From contig CAZMQV010000074.1 in assembly GCA_964568675.1 (NCBI GenBank), positions 1 through 14,095 of the forward strand: a DNA stretch of 14,095 bases, written 5' to 3'. The stretch is from UPXZ01 sp964568675 (lineage in GTDB: Bacteria > Bacteroidota > Bacteroidia > Bacteroidales > Paludibacteraceae). Within the stretch, counting starts at the first letter, position 1; every line of letters starts with the position of its first letter. Shown here one piece after another: positions 14,032-14,095 of this stretch. The position numbers and the translations under genes are program-made. Under the pieces are notes generated by a model. It was not told the DNA's origin. It ran no database searches and worked only from the letters and a program-made list of their open reading frames with translations.

Positions 14032-14095
14032 GGCTACGTAGCTCAACTGTATAGAGCATCTGACTACGGATCAGAAGGTTACAGGTTAGAATCCT
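14032..14095 (+). tRNA. tRNA-Arg(ACG), 3' end cut by the window
   Basis: The visible 64 nt fold as a tRNA: acceptor 5' strand GGCTACG (14032-14038), D-stem GCTC/GAGC (14041-14044, 14054-14057), anticodon stem TCTGA/TCAGA (14059-14063, 14071-14075) with loop CTACGGA, anticodon ACG (14066-14068), five-base variable loop AGGTT, and T-arm ACAGG-TTAGAAT-CCT. ACG reads CGU and, with A34 edited to inosine, CGC and CGA. The 3' acceptor strand lies outside the window, so its pairing cannot be checked. Two nearly invariant bases differ: position 19 in the D-loop is T (14050) where G is expected, and position 56 in the T-loop is A (14088) where C is expected. The two changes would swap the tertiary G19-C56 pair for U19-A56. 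Position 18 is G, 55 is T, 54 is T and 58 is A, all normal, and A15-T48 can form the Levitt pair. Confidence 0.93.

Overview
The window looks like chromosomal DNA of a Bacteroidota bacterium, most likely of the order Bacteroidales. Candidate promoters have the Bacteroidota form (TTTG or TTG about 19 bp upstream of TAnnTTTG), start codons lack Shine-Dalgarno sequences, intergenic DNA is AT-rich, and several proteins appear to belong to families largely confined to this phylum (DUF4831-, DUF6249- and DUF5056-like; assigned from memory of the families). No phage, transposase, CRISPR array or classical defence gene is visible.

Layout. 1-326: at least two and a half copies of a 42-bp tandem repeat, an unassigned stretch and a strong bidirectional terminator. 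327-2444 (minus strand): an overlapping three-gene operon of a DUF6249-like membrane protein, an ECF sigma factor and a small two-helix membrane protein, followed by a lipoprotein gene with its own promoter. 2445-2815: divergent regulatory region with dyads. 2816-5363 (plus): copper export pair, the P1B-type ATPase CopA and a CopZ-like chaperone. 5364-5626: intergenic stretch with a broken open frame. 5627-9115 (plus): DNA topoisomerase I and a secreted DUF4831-like protein, ending in a bidirectional terminator shared with the convergent serA. 9233-11592 (minus): serA and a lipid/diacylglycerol kinase, separated by about 305 bp. 11821-13959 (plus): RNase R. 14032-end: the first 64 nt of a tRNA-Arg(ACG) gene, cut by the window edge.

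How the genes work together. The copper pair is a self-contained efflux module: CopZ buffers and delivers Cu(I), CopA pumps it out. The sigma operon looks like an envelope-linked signalling unit in which translationally coupled membrane proteins may control the sigma factor; this is inference. The rest is housekeeping: topology, serine synthesis, lipid phosphorylation, RNA decay and translation.

The most striking observation is in the partial tRNA-Arg. The nearly invariant elbow pair G19-C56 appears to be replaced by U19-A56, two changes that preserve Watson-Crick pairing. Other points of interest are the promoter-like tandem repeats, a phosphoglycerate dehydrogenase of a type I associate with Firmicutes that seems to lack the usual catalytic glutamate, and dyads at the copA and rnr promoters.
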